Shown here: one piece after another, positions 1 through 9,901 of the stretch
Layout of the letters: every line of letters starts with the position of its first letter
How positions within the stretch are numbered: the first letter of the stretch is position 1
Assembly (NCBI RefSeq): GCF_003019275.1
Contig: NZ_CP027848.1
Location: 1,612,001-1,676,000, forward strand
Length of the DNA: 64,000 nucleotides
Source: Staphylococcus muscae
Lineage (GTDB): Bacteria; Bacillota; Bacilli; Staphylococcales; Staphylococcaceae
Direction: 5' to 3'
Notes under the pieces: generated by a model
The model's database searches: none
Told to the model about the DNA's origin: nothing
Seen by the model: only the letters and a program-made list of their open reading frames with translations
Position numbers and translations under genes: made by a program

Positions 1-463
1 TGACCCAGAGAAATGTGTCGTTGTATCTCCAGACCACGGTGGCGTAACGCGTGCGCGTAAACTTGCAGATATTTTGAAAACACCAATCGCAATTATCGAT
101 AAACGTCGTCCAAAGCCAAATGTTGCAGAAGTGATGAACATTGTCGGTGAGATTGAAGGACGTACAGCGATTATTATCGATGACATTATTGATACAGCTG
201 GTACGATTACATTGGCTGCGCAGGCGTTGAAAGACAAAGGGGCAACAGAAGTATATGCTTGTTGTACACACCCTGTATTATCAGGTCCTGCGAAAGAACG
301 TATCGAAAACTCAGCAATTAAAGAATTGATTGTCACGAACTCAATTTTATTAAAAGATGAGCAAAAACCAAAGAATATTAAAGAACTTTCTGTCGCTGAA
401 TTATTAGCACAAGCAATTATTCGTGTGTATGAGCGCGAATCAGTAAGTGTACTATTTGTTTAA
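1..463 (+). CDS. prs: Ribose-phosphate pyrophosphokinase, 3' part
   Basis: Makes phosphoribosyl pyrophosphate from ribose-5-phosphate and ATP, the cytosolic precursor of purines, pyrimidines, histidine and NAD. The reading frame is open from base 2 ([14 protein letters not shown]...), so the gene begins outside the window and only about the last 153 residues are present. The PRPP-binding loop is visible as [13 protein letters not shown] near base 175, and the conserved SPDHGG and [13 protein letters not shown] (CCTHPVLSG) segments identify the family. It lies directly upstream of rplY, the usual Firmicute order. The end is normal, with a TAA stop and the rplY promoter starting a few bases later. 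Confidence 0.96.
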   Translation, partial: DPEKCVVVSPDHGGVTRARKLADILKTPIAIIDKRRPKPNVAEVMNIVGEIEGRTAIIIDDIIDTAGTITLAAQALKDKGATEVYACCTHPVLSGPAKERIENSAIKELIVTNSILLKDEQKPKNIKELSVAELLAQAIIRVYERESVSVLFV

Positions 464-469
464 GATAGG

Positions 470-498
470 TTGACTTCTTGATCAAATGTGTGTAGAAT
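470..498 (+). promoter_or_regulatory. Probable sigma-A promoter of rplY
   Basis: TTGACT (470-475), a 17-nt spacer and TAGAAT (493-498) lie right after the prs stop codon, about 100 nt before the rplY start. The spacing and near-consensus hexamers support transcription of rplY separate from prs. Confidence 0.7.
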
Positions 499-603
499 AA
501 CTCTGTTCGTGTCATGACGGACAAATACACATTTGCAAGCAGCAAAATAGCTGATGGGCAAATGCTGCACGAGAGACGTGCAACGGAAAGGTGGAAAATG
601 AAT

Positions 604-1251
604 ATGGCTTCATTAAAGTCTATTATTCGTCAAGGTAAACAAACACGCGGAGATTTACGTAAAATCCGTGAATCAGGTAAAGTACCAGCAGTAGTATACG
701 GTTACGGCACTAAAAACGTATCAGTAAAAGTTGATGAAGTAGAATTCATCAAAGTAATCCGTGAAGTAGGACGTAACGGTGTTATCGTTTTAGGTGTAGG
801 TTCAAAAGAAATCAAAGTAATGGTATCTGATTACCAATTTGATCCTCTTAAAAACCAAATTACACACATCGACTTCTTAGCAATCAACATGAGCGAAGAG
901 CGTACTGTTGAAGTACCAGTTCACTTAATTGGTGAAGCACCTGGTGCAAAAGAAGGCGGCGTAGTTGAACAACCGTTATTCGACTTAAACATTACTGCTA
1001 CACCTGATAGCATTCCTGAAAGCATCGAAGTTGATATCAGCGAATTAAACATTGGCGATACTTTAAGCGTACAAGACATTAAAGTATCAGGCGACTTCAC
1101 TATCGAAAACGATGCTGAAGAAGCAGTTGTATCTGTTGTTGCACCAACAGAAGAACCAACTGAAGAAGAAATCGAAGCAATGGAAGGCGAAGCAACTACT
1201 GAAGAGCCTGAAGTTGTAGGCGAAGAAAAAGAAGAATCTGAAGAAGAATAA
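604..1251 (+). CDS. rplY: 50S ribosomal protein L25 (CTC/TL5 form)
   Basis: L25 binds 5S rRNA in the large ribosomal subunit. The long form is related to the general stress protein Ctc. The frame stays open upstream, but [10 protein letters not shown] matches the known staphylococcal N-terminus, and the AAGGTGG ribosome-binding site (588-594) is 9 nt from the ATG at 604, so I take 604. The protein has 215 residues: an N-terminal L25 domain (about 1-95), a C-terminal beta domain (about 96-185) and a strongly acidic tail rich in Glu, as in other staphylococci. It has its own promoter before it and a strong terminator after it. Confidence 0.95.
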   Translation: MASLKSIIRQGKQTRGDLRKIRESGKVPAVVYGYGTKNVSVKVDEVEFIKVIREVGRNGVIVLGVGSKEIKVMVSDYQFDPLKNQITHIDFLAINMSEERTVEVPVHLIGEAPGAKEGGVVEQPLFDLNITATPDSIPESIEVDISELNIGDTLSVQDIKVSGDFTIENDAEEAVVSVVAPTEEPTEEEIEAMEGEATTEEPEVVGEEKEESEEE

Positions 1252-1262
1252 GAGATCTTCTA

Positions 1263-1297
1263 AGAGCATTATCCATCTCGATGGATAATGCTCTTTT
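1263..1297 (+). terminator. Rho-independent terminator of rplY
   Basis: A perfect 14-bp stem (AGAGCATTATCCAT, 1263-1276, with 1281-1294), CTCG loop and T-run. Confidence 0.9.
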
Positions 1298-1536
1298 GTC
1301 GTATATAACGGTGTTTTAGAGAGCGAGAAATGGCGATTTTGTGTTACGATATAATCTGAGACATGATATGTATTAATCTTAAATTGAAATAGAAATATTT
1401 ATAATGATAGTGAGTGTGGATAACGAAAGTTTTTGTAAATGCTAAGCTTTCTGTCCCTTTCTCGTCATTTCTTATAAAATAACGATAGACGAATAACACA
1501 AATGTACGTGTAATAAAAGTAACGGAGGAACATGTG
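1298..1536 (+). other. Intergenic region before pth
   Basis: No gene seen. Two TATAAT sequences (1350-1355 and about 1399-1404) could be -10 boxes, but neither has a convincing -35 at 17 nt. The pth ribosome-binding site GGAGGAA is at 1524-1530. Confidence 0.5.
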
Positions 1537-2109
1537 ATGAAATGTATTGTGGGTTTAGGAAATATTGGCAAACGCTATGAGCGCACAAGACACAATATTG
1601 GCTTTGAAGTCATTGACTATTTGTTGGATCAGCATCAAACAACATTGGATAAACAAAAGTTTCGTGGTGCATATACAATCGCCCGTATGAATGGCGAGAA
1701 AGTAATGCTAATCGAGCCCTTAACTTTGATGAATCTTTCTGGTGAAGCGGTCGGCCCATTAATGGATTATTATAATATTGAAATAGAAGACTTATTAGTG
1801 CTATATGATGATCTTGATTTGGCACAAGGCCAAGTACGTTTGAGACAAAAAGGGAGTGCAGGTGGACACAATGGGATGAAGTCCATTATTGCGCATATAG
1901 GCACGAGTGATTTCAAACGTATTCGTATCGGTATTGACCGCCCAACGAATGGCATGTCTGTTCCGGATTATGTCTTGCAAAAGTTTTCAGATGTTGAAAT
2001 GAAAACGATGCAACCCGTCATTGAGCATGTTGCAAGAGCAGTTGAAGCATTTATTGACGGTGAAACGTTTGAAAACGTCATGACACAATATAATGGTGAA
2101 GTTCAGTGA
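1537..2109 (+). CDS. pth: Peptidyl-tRNA hydrolase
   Basis: Cleaves the ester bond of peptidyl-tRNAs released prematurely from ribosomes and so recycles tRNA. The protein has 190 residues and starts [20 protein letters not shown], with the family's GLGNPG-like loop, the RHNIGF segment carrying the catalytic His, and DDLDL and [12 protein letters not shown] motifs. A GTG at 1534 precedes the ATG at 1537; I choose the ATG, which lies 6 nt from GGAGGAA. The stop overlaps the mfd start by 4 nt, so translation of the two is probably coupled. Confidence 0.96.
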   Translation: MKCIVGLGNIGKRYERTRHNIGFEVIDYLLDQHQTTLDKQKFRGAYTIARMNGEKVMLIEPLTLMNLSGEAVGPLMDYYNIEIEDLLVLYDDLDLAQGQVRLRQKGSAGGHNGMKSIIAHIGTSDFKRIRIGIDRPTNGMSVPDYVLQKFSDVEMKTMQPVIEHVARAVEAFIDGETFENVMTQYNGEVQ

Positions 2110-5100
2110 AACCAATCATCAACGAGATTATTCATAGAGATACACAGTTTCAAAATTTAAAGGAATATGTTGGCAATCGTAATGTGTTAGTCACAGGCTT
2201 AACGGCTTCAGCTAAAGCAGCGATGATTGCGGAAGTCTATCAATCGGGTCACGAACAAGTTTTATTAGTGACAAACAACTTATATCAAGCGGACAAGTTA
2301 GAAGCAGACTTATTACAATTTGTACCAGATGATGAGTTATACAAGTATCCAGTACAAGACATGATGACAGAAGAATTTTCAACACAAAGCCCAGAGTTTA
2401 TGAGTGAGCGTGTTCGTACTTTGACGGCACTTGCACATGAACGTCGTGGGTTATTTGTCATCCCGTTGAATGGATTGAAAAAGCTTCTTACACCGAAAGC
2501 GTTATGGCAATCTCATCAGATGGTTTTGAATATTGGTGATGATTTAGATCTCGACACCTTTTTAACAAAGCTTGTCAGTATGGGGTATCGTCGAGAATCT
2601 GTTGTAACGAACATTGGTGATTTTTCCGTACGTGGTGGTATTATCGACATTTATCCATTGCTTGGAGAGCCCGTGCGTATTGAATTGTTTGATACAGAAG
2701 TGGACTCTATGCGCTTATTTGATGTTGAGACGCAACGCTCACTTGAAAATATCGACTCAATTGAAATTACGACGGCTCATGACTTTATTATGACGGAAGA
2801 AGTGAGAGAACATACGGTACATCAGTTGACGGCTGCGTATGAACAAACACGACCAAAAATTGAAAAATCATTCCGTCAAGATTTGAAAGATACGTATGAT
2901 GCCTTTCATATTACGGATGAAGAACGCTTTGATCCACAAGTTTTAAGACGATTGATTGCATTTATGTATGATAAGTCTGAAACATTGATGGATTATTTTA
3001 AAGACAATGCGGTTGTGTTAGTTGATGAATACCAACGGGTAAAAGAAACTGAAGATACATTGACTGCCGAAACGACAGATTTTTTACAGAACTTAGTAGA
3101 AAGTGGGAAAGGTTTTCTCGGGCAGCGCTTCATGGATGAAGATGCTTTTGAAACACTTATTCGTCAGCGTCAAATTATGTATTTTACATTGTTTACGTCA
3201 TCGATGCCTGTGAAGTTAGATGAGATTTTCAAGTTTTCATGTAAGCCGGTTCAACAATATTATGGTCAGTACGATATTATGACGTCGGAACTTCAACGAT
3301 TTATGCGTCAAGATTATCGCATTGTGATTGTTGCGGAGACAGAGACGAAAAAAGAACGCATTCAAGCGATGTTAAGTGAAATGCATGTTCCTACATTGCT
3401 AGATCCAGATATTGAAGCGATGTTGCCAGGTCATGCAGCAATTGTAGAAGGTAGTTTGTCGGAAGGCTTCGAATTACCATACATGTCTCTCGTCGTTATC
3501 ACGGAGCGAGAATTGTTCAAGTCAAGACAGAAGAAAACGTCTAAAAAACGTCGTAAAACATTGACAAATGCTGAGAAAATCAAATCATACCAAGAATTGA
3601 ATGTAGGTGACTATGTCGTTCATGTACATCATGGTGTCGGACGTTATCTTGGTGTAGAGACACTTGAAGTGGGTGACGTACATCGTGATTACATGAAGAT
3701 TCAATACAAAGGGACGGATCAGTTATTTGTCCCTGTCGATCAGATGGACCAAGTACAAAAATATGTTGGGTCAGAAGATAAAACGCCGAAGCTTTATAAG
3801 TTAGGCGGTAGTGAATGGAAGAAAACAAAAGCAAAAGTACAAAGTAACGTTGAAGATATTGCAGATGAGTTGATTGCATTATACAAAGAGCGTGAGCAAT
3901 CTGTCGGTTTTCAGTTTGCACCTGATACTGAAGAGCAACATGTTTTTGAAATGGACTTCCCATACGAATTAACGGAAGATCAAGATAAGTCAATTCGTGA
4001 GATTAAGGCCGATATGGAAAGTGCACGCCCAATGGATCGTCTACTCTGCGGTGATGTTGGTTACGGTAAGACAGAAGTCGCCGTCCGTGCCGCATTTAAA
4101 GCAGTCATGTCAGGTAAACAAGTTGCGTTTCTCGTACCAACAACGATACTGGCACAACAACACTACGAAACACTGATTGAACGTATGCGTGATTTCCCAG
4201 TTGAGATTCAGTTGATGAGCCGTTTTCGTACGGCGAAAGAAATCAAAGCAACGAAGGAAGGTTTAAAATCTGGTTTCGTTGATATTGTTGTCGGAACGCA
4301 CAAGTTGTTAGGAAAGACAATCGAATACAAAGACTTGGGCTTGTTAATTGTTGATGAGGAACAGCGTTTCGGTGTGCGCCACAAAGAGAAAATTAAGGCG
4401 CTCAAAGCAAATGTTGATGTCCTAACGCTGACAGCAACGCCGATACCGAGAACATTGCATATGAGTATGCTAGGTGTGCGTGACTTATCAGTGATTGAAA
4501 CACCACCTGAAAATCGCTTCCCTGTTCAGACATATGTCTTGGAGCAAAATGCGAACTTTATAAAAGAAGCATTGGAACGTGAATTATCTCGAGAAGGGCA
4601 AGCGTTCTACTTGTACAACAAAGTCCAATCCATCTATGAGAAGCGTGAACAGTTACGCATGTTAATGCCGGAAGCCGAGATTGGTGTAGCGCATGGACAG
4701 TTAACGGAACGAGATCTTGAAGAAACGATGCTCAACTTTATCAATGGTGAATACGACATTCTTCTCACAACGACGATTATTGAAACGGGTGTGGATGTGC
4801 CAAATGCAAACACATTGATTATTGAAGAAGCGGATCGTTTTGGTTTGAGTCAGTTGTATCAATTACGTGGACGTGTAGGGCGTTCAAGTCGTATTGGATA
4901 TGCCTATTTCTTACATCCTCAAAATAAAGTATTAACGGAAACAGCGGAAGATCGTCTACAAGCGATTAAAGAATTTACAGAGCTCGGTAGTGGCTTTAAA
5001 ATTGCAATGCGTGACTTAAATATTCGTGGTGCAGGAAACTTACTAGGCAAGCAACAACACGGCTTTATCGATTCTGTCGGTTATGATCTCTATGCGCAAA

Positions 5101-5630
5101 TGCTAGAAGAAGCGGTTAATGAAAAACGTGGTGTCAAAGTCGAAACGCAAGCTCCAGAACTTGAAATGGATTTACGATTAGATGCTTACTTACCTGCATC
5201 ATATATTCAAAATGAACAAGCTAAAATTGAAATTTATAAAAAACTACGTGCGACTGAGACGCATGCACAATTAATGGATATTAAAGATGAATTGCTAGAT
5301 CGCTTTAATGAATATCCACAAGAAGTCGCGCATTTGTTAGATTCTGTGGAAATTAAAACGTATTTATTACAAGTCGGTGTGCAACATGTAAAGGATACAG
5401 GTAAAGTGGTGGAAGTGTTGCTGACACAAGCTGGTACGAATCGAATCAATGGCGAAGAATTATTCCGACAATCTGAACCACTTGGACGCAGTATGACACT
5501 TGGTGTAAAAGATGGTTGTATGAAAGTAACATTGAAAAAAGGCAATCAATGGTTGGAATCCCTGAAGTTTTTAGCGAAAATTCTAGCAGAAAGTTTGAGG
5601 TTAGAAGATGAAATCGAAAGCGGCATTTAA
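2106..5630 (+). CDS. mfd: Transcription-repair coupling factor
   Basis: An ATP-driven DNA translocase that dislodges RNA polymerase stalled at DNA damage and recruits UvrA. The protein has 1174 residues, close to the usual size. In order: a UvrB-like N-terminal module, the CarD-like RNA polymerase interaction domain (about 495-600, with [19 protein letters not shown]), then the RecG-like helicase with Walker A GDVGYGKT (649-656) and DEEQRF (from 750), and a C-terminal TRCF domain. The start is GTG, overlapping pth by 4 nt (GTGA). It overlaps the next gene by 23 nt. Confidence 0.97.
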   Translation: MKPIINEIIHRDTQFQNLKEYVGNRNVLVTGLTASAKAAMIAEVYQSGHEQVLLVTNNLYQADKLEADLLQFVPDDELYKYPVQDMMTEEFSTQSPEFMSERVRTLTALAHERRGLFVIPLNGLKKLLTPKALWQSHQMVLNIGDDLDLDTFLTKLVSMGYRRESVVTNIGDFSVRGGIIDIYPLLGEPVRIELFDTEVDSMRLFDVETQRSLENIDSIEITTAHDFIMTEEVREHTVHQLTAAYEQTRPKIEKSFRQDLKDTYDAFHITDEERFDPQVLRRLIAFMYDKSETLMDYFKDNAVVLVDEYQRVKETEDTLTAETTDFLQNLVESGKGFLGQRFMDEDAFETLIRQRQIMYFTLFTSSMPVKLDEIFKFSCKPVQQYYGQYDIMTSELQRFMRQDYRIVIVAETETKKERIQAMLSEMHVPTLLDPDIEAMLPGHAAIVEGSLSEGFELPYMSLVVITERELFKSRQKKTSKKRRKTLTNAEKIKSYQELNVGDYVVHVHHGVGRYLGVETLEVGDVHRDYMKIQYKGTDQLFVPVDQMDQVQKYVGSEDKTPKLYKLGGSEWKKTKAKVQSNVEDIADELIALYKEREQSVGFQFAPDTEEQHVFEMDFPYELTEDQDKSIREIKADMESARPMDRLLCGDVGYGKTEVAVRAAFKAVMSGKQVAFLVPTTILAQQHYETLIERMRDFPVEIQLMSRFRTAKEIKATKEGLKSGFVDIVVGTHKLLGKTIEYKDLGLLIVDEEQRFGVRHKEKIKALKANVDVLTLTATPIPRTLHMSMLGVRDLSVIETPPENRFPVQTYVLEQNANFIKEALERELSREGQAFYLYNKVQSIYEKREQLRMLMPEAEIGVAHGQLTERDLEETMLNFINGEYDILLTTTIIETGVDVPNANTLIIEEADRFGLSQLYQLRGRVGRSSRIGYAYFLHPQNKVLTETAEDRLQAIKEFTELGSGFKIAMRDLNIRGAGNLLGKQQHGFIDSVGYDLYAQMLEEAVNEKRGVKVETQAPELEMDLRLDAYLPASYIQNEQAKIEIYKKLRATETHAQLMDIKDELLDRFNEYPQEVAHLLDSVEIKTYLLQVGVQHVKDTGKVVEVLLTQAGTNRINGEELFRQSEPLGRSMTLGVKDGCMKVTLKKGNQWLESLKFLAKILAESLRLEDEIESGI

Positions 5631-7143
5631 TGGTGTCGTTGTTTTAACTGCTGCACTGATTGCAGTGAAAGTACTCAGCGCCCTATATCGTGTACCATAT
5701 CAGAATGTGTTAGGTGATGAAGGGTTATATGCGTACCAACAAATATATCCAATCGTTGCATTAGGAGTTGTGTTATCGAGCAATGCGATACCAAGTGCCT
5801 TCACACAAGTGTTAGACGGTCGGCAACCGAGTCGACCTACGTTTCGTCGCTTAGTCGTTACAATTGAAATGATAGGTATCCTTTGTTGGGCCGTGCTATA
5901 TGTCGGGGCGAGACAAGTTGCGCAATGGATGGGAGATTCACAATTAACACCGATGTTGCAGGCGGCAAGTATTAGTTTTTTAGTCGTTGGTTTTTTAGGG
6001 CTATTGCGTGGACATTTTCAATCACAACATCAAATGGTCTATCCCGCATACTCCCAAGTCATTGAACAGTTAATACGTGTGAGTATCATCGGTATTGTTA
6101 TTGTTTATTTCGTTCACCAAGAATGCTCTATTTATACAGCAGGGACTTGGGCGATTTATGCATCGACGGCAGGTTTCGTTATGTCTACGCTGTACTTGTG
6201 GTGTCGCAGTGATATGAAGTCGGTTGAACACGAACGAATCAACAGTATTCCATTACGACAATTTTTTATTGCTATTATCATTTTTGCGGTCAGTCACTTA
6301 ATCGTTATTTTATGGCAAGTGGTGGATAGCTTTACGATTGTGAATATGTTGCGTTCAGGAGCAGGTTTTGCGTTCCAAGATGCAATCGTACAAAAAGGTA
6401 TTTACGATCGAGGAGCGTCTTTCATCCAAATGGGACTCATTGTTACGACGACTTTTTGTTTTGTACTCATACCATTGTTGACGGATACGAAACGACGTGG
6501 TGCGATTGATGAGATGAACAGTTATGCAAATGCTTCATTGAAGATTACCATTGTGATGAGTAGTGCGAGTGGTATCGGATTGATGAACCTATTGCCAAAC
6601 TTGAATCGTGTCTTTTTCGAAAGCAATGCTTTGACGATGACATTAACTGTATACATGTTGACGGTTATCTGTGTTTCAATGATGATGATGTATATGGCAT
6701 TGTTGGAAATTTATGCTTATTATCGTTTGATTATTGGAGCAGTCGTTACGGGACTAGTCAGTAAAGGGTGTTTCAACATTTTACTTATCGCACATTTCGA
6801 AATGTTAGGTGCGAGTCTTGCGACGGTATTATCACTTGTCATTGCGGTGATCATATTGCATTACGGCGTCGTACAGTGTTATCGACTTAAGAGATTGAGA
6901 AGGTTTTATAGTAAGTTAGCGCTTGCATTACTTGTGATGACGATGAGCGTGCAACTTTGTCAATGGCTGATACCTGTTACATCAAGATTTGGCAGTTTAT
7001 TAGAATTACTTATCGCTACGCTCGTGGGTGTCTTAACGATTGGTTGGATGCTTGTGCGCCTGAATATTTTAGACGAAGAAGAATGGTCGCATTTACCATT
7101 TGGAGATAAAATGTATCATTGGAAGAAGGGAAGAAAAAGATGA
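5608..7143 (+). CDS. yabM: Polysaccharide flippase of the MurJ/SpoVB (MOP) superfamily
   Basis: A predicted polytopic membrane protein of 511 residues with about 14 hydrophobic segments spread along its length. The N-terminus ([47 protein letters not shown]) fits the SpoVB/YabM branch of the MOP lipid-linked oligosaccharide exporters. The substrate cannot be read from sequence; cell-envelope precursor export is likely. The ATG at 5608 lies inside the end of mfd, preceded by GAGG (5597-5600), and the stop overlaps mazG (ATGA). The mfd-yabM-mazG-rqcP-divIC order matches Bacillus without its sporulation genes. Confidence 0.87.
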   Translation: MKSKAAFNGVVVLTAALIAVKVLSALYRVPYQNVLGDEGLYAYQQIYPIVALGVVLSSNAIPSAFTQVLDGRQPSRPTFRRLVVTIEMIGILCWAVLYVGARQVAQWMGDSQLTPMLQAASISFLVVGFLGLLRGHFQSQHQMVYPAYSQVIEQLIRVSIIGIVIVYFVHQECSIYTAGTWAIYASTAGFVMSTLYLWCRSDMKSVEHERINSIPLRQFFIAIIIFAVSHLIVILWQVVDSFTIVNMLRSGAGFAFQDAIVQKGIYDRGASFIQMGLIVTTTFCFVLIPLLTDTKRRGAIDEMNSYANASLKITIVMSSASGIGLMNLLPNLNRVFFESNALTMTLTVYMLTVICVSMMMMYMALLEIYAYYRLIIGAVVTGLVSKGCFNILLIAHFEMLGASLATVLSLVIAVIILHYGVVQCYRLKRLRRFYSKLALALLVMTMSVQLCQWLIPVTSRFGSLLELLIATLVGVLTIGWMLVRLNILDEEEWSHLPFGDKMYHWKKGRKR

Positions 7144-8324
7144 CACATCAATTAACAATTATAGGTCTTGGTAACTATGGATTAGATGAATTACCTTTGG
7201 GGATTTATCGTTTGATCTCACAACAGAAGAAGTTGTATGTGAGAACGACAGATCACCCAGTCATTCAAGAACTATCAGAAATAGACATTCACTCATTTGA
7301 TGAAGTCTATGAGCAATATGATACATTTGAACCTGTGTATGAATCTATTACGATGCGGTTGTTAGAGCGTGCCCAACATGAAGATATTGTTTATGCGGTA
7401 CCAGGACATCCACGTGTTGCAGAAACGACGACACAGCTACTATTGACACGTGCAGCTAACTATAACGTTCGTGTTGTATTGAAAGGTGGACGAAGTTTCA
7501 TTGATGATATTTTTGCAGCAGTTAATATAGATCCGAATGATGGCTTTACAATGCTTGATGCAACGGCATTGGACATCACTGCGTTGAATCCAAGAACTGC
7601 AACGATCATGACGCAAGTGTATAGTGATATGGTGGCGGGCGAGTTGAAGCTCAGTTTGATGGAACGCTATCCAGACGACTTTGAAGTATTTATTGTTGAT
7701 GGTGCGAATCAATCGGGCGCGACAGTGACGCAAGTGCCGCTATATGAACTAGATCACCAAGCGGCTTTCACGAACTTGACGAGTGTCTTTATACCAGCTG
7801 TAACAGATGATACGGCACTGTATGGAGATTTCGACTTTGCTAACCAAGTCATTGCCCAACTCGTTGATGATGAAACCGGCTGTCCATGGGATAAAGTGCA
7901 GACACATGACACTTTGAAACGTTATTTATTGGAAGAGGCATTTGAATTGTTTGAAGCAATTGATAATGAAGATGATTGGCATATGATTGAAGAGCTTGGA
8001 GACATTCTACTTCAAGTATTACTTCATGCGCACATCGGTCAGAAGTCGGGTTATATGGATATCCGCGAAGTTGTCACAAGTTTGTCAGATAAGATGATTC
8101 GTCGTCATCCACATGTGTTTAAGGGTGCACAAGCAGATGATGTAGAAGATGTGATGTCAATCTGGCAATCAGAAAAGGCAGCAGAAGGTAAAAAAACACG
8201 TGTGAAGTTTGAGAAAGTATTTGCACGTCATTTCTTAAAACTGTATGATGAAGTCAAAAATAAGGACTTTACAGAAGAAACATTAGACCAATATTTGGCA
8301 CAAGGAGGTAGCCATGAGACTTGA
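7140..8324 (+). CDS. mazG: MazG-family nucleoside triphosphate pyrophosphohydrolase with N-terminal tetrapyrrole methylase domain
   Basis: A two-domain protein of 394 residues, the YabN architecture. The N-terminal part (about 1-220) resembles SAM-dependent tetrapyrrole methylases, with a GLGNYGLDELPLGIY start and a VYAVPGHPRVAE segment. The C-terminal part is a MazG hydrolase with the metal-binding pattern LLEEAFELFEAI ... EELGDILLQVLLHA. MazG enzymes hydrolyse NTPs to NMPs and PPi; the methylase target is unknown. A TTG lies 21 nt upstream in frame, but the ATG at 7140 has the better-placed GAAGGG (7125-7130) and makes an ATGA overlap with the previous gene. Confidence 0.92.
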   Translation: MTHQLTIIGLGNYGLDELPLGIYRLISQQKKLYVRTTDHPVIQELSEIDIHSFDEVYEQYDTFEPVYESITMRLLERAQHEDIVYAVPGHPRVAETTTQLLLTRAANYNVRVVLKGGRSFIDDIFAAVNIDPNDGFTMLDATALDITALNPRTATIMTQVYSDMVAGELKLSLMERYPDDFEVFIVDGANQSGATVTQVPLYELDHQAAFTNLTSVFIPAVTDDTALYGDFDFANQVIAQLVDDETGCPWDKVQTHDTLKRYLLEEAFELFEAIDNEDDWHMIEELGDILLQVLLHAHIGQKSGYMDIREVVTSLSDKMIRRHPHVFKGAQADDVEDVMSIWQSEKAAEGKKTRVKFEKVFARHFLKLYDEVKNKDFTEETLDQYLAQGGSHET

Positions 8325-8571
8325 TAAATATTTGAAAGTATCGCGACTCATCAAACGTCGTACGCTTGCGAAAGAATTAAGTGATCAAGGACGTGTTGCA
8401 GTAAACGGTCAAACAGCAAAGGCAGGCACGACTGTAAAAGTGGACGATGAACTTGTCATTCGATTTGGGCAAAAAGTGGTAACGATTAAAGTAACTGCGT
8501 TGAATGAACATGCAACGAAAGAAAATGCTAAAGGAATGTACGAGCTTGTTAAAGAAGAACGGTTACAGTAA
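8314..8571 (+). CDS. rqcP: S4-domain RNA-binding protein RqcP (YabO)
   Basis: A basic S4-domain protein of 85 residues (MRLDKYLKVSRLIKRRTLAKEL...GRVAVNG). The Bacillus homologue is known to act with RqcH in ribosome-associated quality control, helping add alanine tails to nascent chains on split 50S subunits. A strong AAGGAGG lies just before the ATG, and the gene overlaps mazG by 11 nt. Position between mazG and divIC is the standard one. An Hsp15-type heat-shock protein is the alternative label for this S4 family. Confidence 0.92.
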   Translation: MRLDKYLKVSRLIKRRTLAKELSDQGRVAVNGQTAKAGTTVKVDDELVIRFGQKVVTIKVTALNEHATKENAKGMYELVKEERLQ

Positions 8572-8596
8572 TGGACGTTGAGAGAGGTGAGGCCAC

Positions 8597-8977
8597 ATGA
8601 GTAAGAAAGTGCAAGGAATTGGCAACCAATACACATCCGAAGAAAATGCGAAACGTCAGCGTCATGCACGATTAAAAAAAGTCGTTAAGAAGCGAATGCT
8701 CGTATTTGGCGGTGGACTTTTTGCAATTATTCTCGTCTTGTTAATCATGGTGGGGGTGCAAATGCACAACAATCAACAAGCCTCTCAAGAGCGACAAGCG
8801 AAGGAAGAAGAATACCAGAAAATACAAGATGAAGAGATAGAGTTAAAAGAACGATTGAACAATCTAAACGATGAAGAATATATTGAAAAAATTGCTCGAG
8901 ATGAGTATTACTTGAGCAATGATGGTGAAGTCATCTTTAAACTCCCTGAAGATCAGAAGAACAAAAAACAAGAATAG
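8597..8977 (+). CDS. divIC: Cell division protein DivIC
   Basis: A septum protein of the DivIB-FtsL-DivIC complex that activates septal peptidoglycan synthesis. The protein has 126 residues: a basic cytoplasmic N-terminus, one transmembrane segment (about 36-54, MLVFGGGLFAIILVLLIMVG), an extracellular coiled coil rich in Glu, Gln and Lys (about 58-95) and the conserved EYIEKIARDEYYLSNDGEVIFK end. It is the last gene of the mfd-divIC run and is followed by a terminator. Confidence 0.94.
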   Translation: MSKKVQGIGNQYTSEENAKRQRHARLKKVVKKRMLVFGGGLFAIILVLLIMVGVQMHNNQQASQERQAKEEEYQKIQDEEIELKERLNNLNDEEYIEKIARDEYYLSNDGEVIFKLPEDQKNKKQE

Positions 8978-8985
8978 TATAGAAC

Positions 8986-9034
8986 GAAAGGCGTATGTTG
9001 ACAGTGTTAAGAAAGTCAGCATGTCGCCTTTTTT
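8986..9034 (+). terminator. Terminator after divIC
   Basis: AAAGGCGTATGTTGAC pairs imperfectly with GTCAGCATGTCGCCTTT, followed by a T-run. Confidence 0.8.
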
Positions 9035-9307
9035 GAATTCTGCTCCTTTCACAACCTCGTGATGTCAGTGTTCGAGAAGCAGAATTCTCGGTAGAACTTC
9101 ACAGCTCTACAAAATTTGGAAATCAATTTTGATCGCTGTTCTAGTTCTACTCGAATTCTAAACGCTTCTCTCACAACCTCGTGATGTCAGTGTTCAAGGA
9201 GCAGGGTTTTCGGCAGAATATCGCAATTCAATGAAATCAAAAAGCGATTTCACCTCATTGCTTGGATTCTGCTCAAACCCAAAGCGCTCCTTTCACAACC
9301 TCGTGAT
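9035..9307. repeat. Tandem 122-nt intergenic repeat, each unit a long hairpin
   Basis: Two complete units follow each other with an exact 122-nt period (9049, 9171, 9293). Each has a 25-nt linker starting TCACAACCTCGTGA, identical in both, followed by a 97-nt imperfect inverted repeat (9074-9170 and 9196-9292). A partial linker follows at 9293-9307, and 9035-9048 looks like the 3' end of a further unit. Outer stems are GAGAAGC/GCTTCTC in unit 1 and AAGGAGC/GCTCCTT in unit 2, so the arms differ but stay complementary. A third related module is at 45977-46071. No open frame of note. Confidence 0.85.
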
Positions 9308-9345
9308 AAAAATATTAAAGAAAAGGATTAAATCGGTTTTTGTCG

Positions 9346-9374
9346 TTGTGTAAATAGTCAAACAACCGTATAAT
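9346..9374 (+). promoter_or_regulatory. Probable sigma-A promoter of the S1-domain gene
   Basis: TTGTGT (9346-9351), 17-nt spacer, TATAAT (9369-9374), about 40 nt before the start codon. Confidence 0.75.
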
Positions 9375-9412
9375 AGAGTTAAATATCGAACTCGGGAGGA
9401 TTCATTATAACA

Positions 9413-9790
9413 ATGGCAATCGAAGTAGGAAGTAAAGTCAAAGGTAAAGTCACTGGTATCAAAAAATTTGGTGCATTTGTGGAGTTGCCAGAAGGAAAGA
9501 GCGGGCTTGTGCATATCAGTGAAGTGGCTGATAATTACGTTGAGAACGTGGAAGATCATCTGTCATTAGGTGATGAAGTTGAAGTGAAAGTACTTTCTAT
9601 TGCAGATGATGGTAAGATTAGCTTATCTATCAAAAAAGCAAAAGAACGTCCACGTCGACAAAAACCAGCACAAAAACCGGAAGACTTTGAGAAAAAACTA
9701 TCAAACTTCTTAAAAGATAGTGAAGATAAACTTAATTCTGTAAAACGTCAAGCAGAGTCAAGACGTGGTGGCCGAGGTTCACGTCGATAA
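9413..9790 (+). CDS. yabR: S1-domain RNA-binding protein (YabR / general stress protein 13 family)
   Basis: A protein of 125 residues. The first 72 or so form one S1 domain (VGSKVKGKVTGIKKFGAFVEL...GLVHISEVADNYVENV), like the repeats of ribosomal protein S1 and the end of PNPase. The rest is a basic, low-complexity tail with RRGGRGSRR at the C-terminus, expected to bind RNA. It sits between divIC and tilS as in Bacillus. The ATG is 12 nt from GGGAGGA (9394-9400), a somewhat long spacing. Exact role is not established from sequence; family members influence translation and stress responses. Confidence 0.9.
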   Translation: MAIEVGSKVKGKVTGIKKFGAFVELPEGKSGLVHISEVADNYVENVEDHLSLGDEVEVKVLSIADDGKISLSIKKAKERPRRQKPAQKPEDFEKKLSNFLKDSEDKLNSVKRQAESRRGGRGSRR

Positions 9791-9803
9791 GTCATCACAA
9801 TCT

Positions 9804-9847
9804 AGGGGTTGAGAAACGAAGGGAACTTTGAATCTCAACCTCTTTTT
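9804..9847 (+). terminator. Terminator after the S1-domain gene
   Basis: AGGGGTTGAGA (9804-9814) pairs with TCTCAACCTCT, then TTTTT. An extended -10 (TGTTAAAAT, 9851-9859) just downstream may start tilS transcription. Confidence 0.8.
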
Positions 9848-9901
9848 CACTGTTAAAATACAGTGTAGAAGAAACGAAGAATACGAAGGAGTGTCTATGT
9901 G

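Noticed and set aside
514..603. A longer rplY reading frame starting at 514
   Set aside because: The extension has no ribosome-binding site and does not match known L25 N-termini; the ATG at 604 does.
3580..3993. A 137-codon open frame antisense to mfd
   Set aside because: Mirrors the codon structure of a strongly supported gene, no plausible start signal, composition typical of an antisense shadow.
9035..9307. CRISPR-like array
   Set aside because: Regular period, but both the linker and the 97-nt part are related between units; there are no short repeats with unique spacers and no cas genes.
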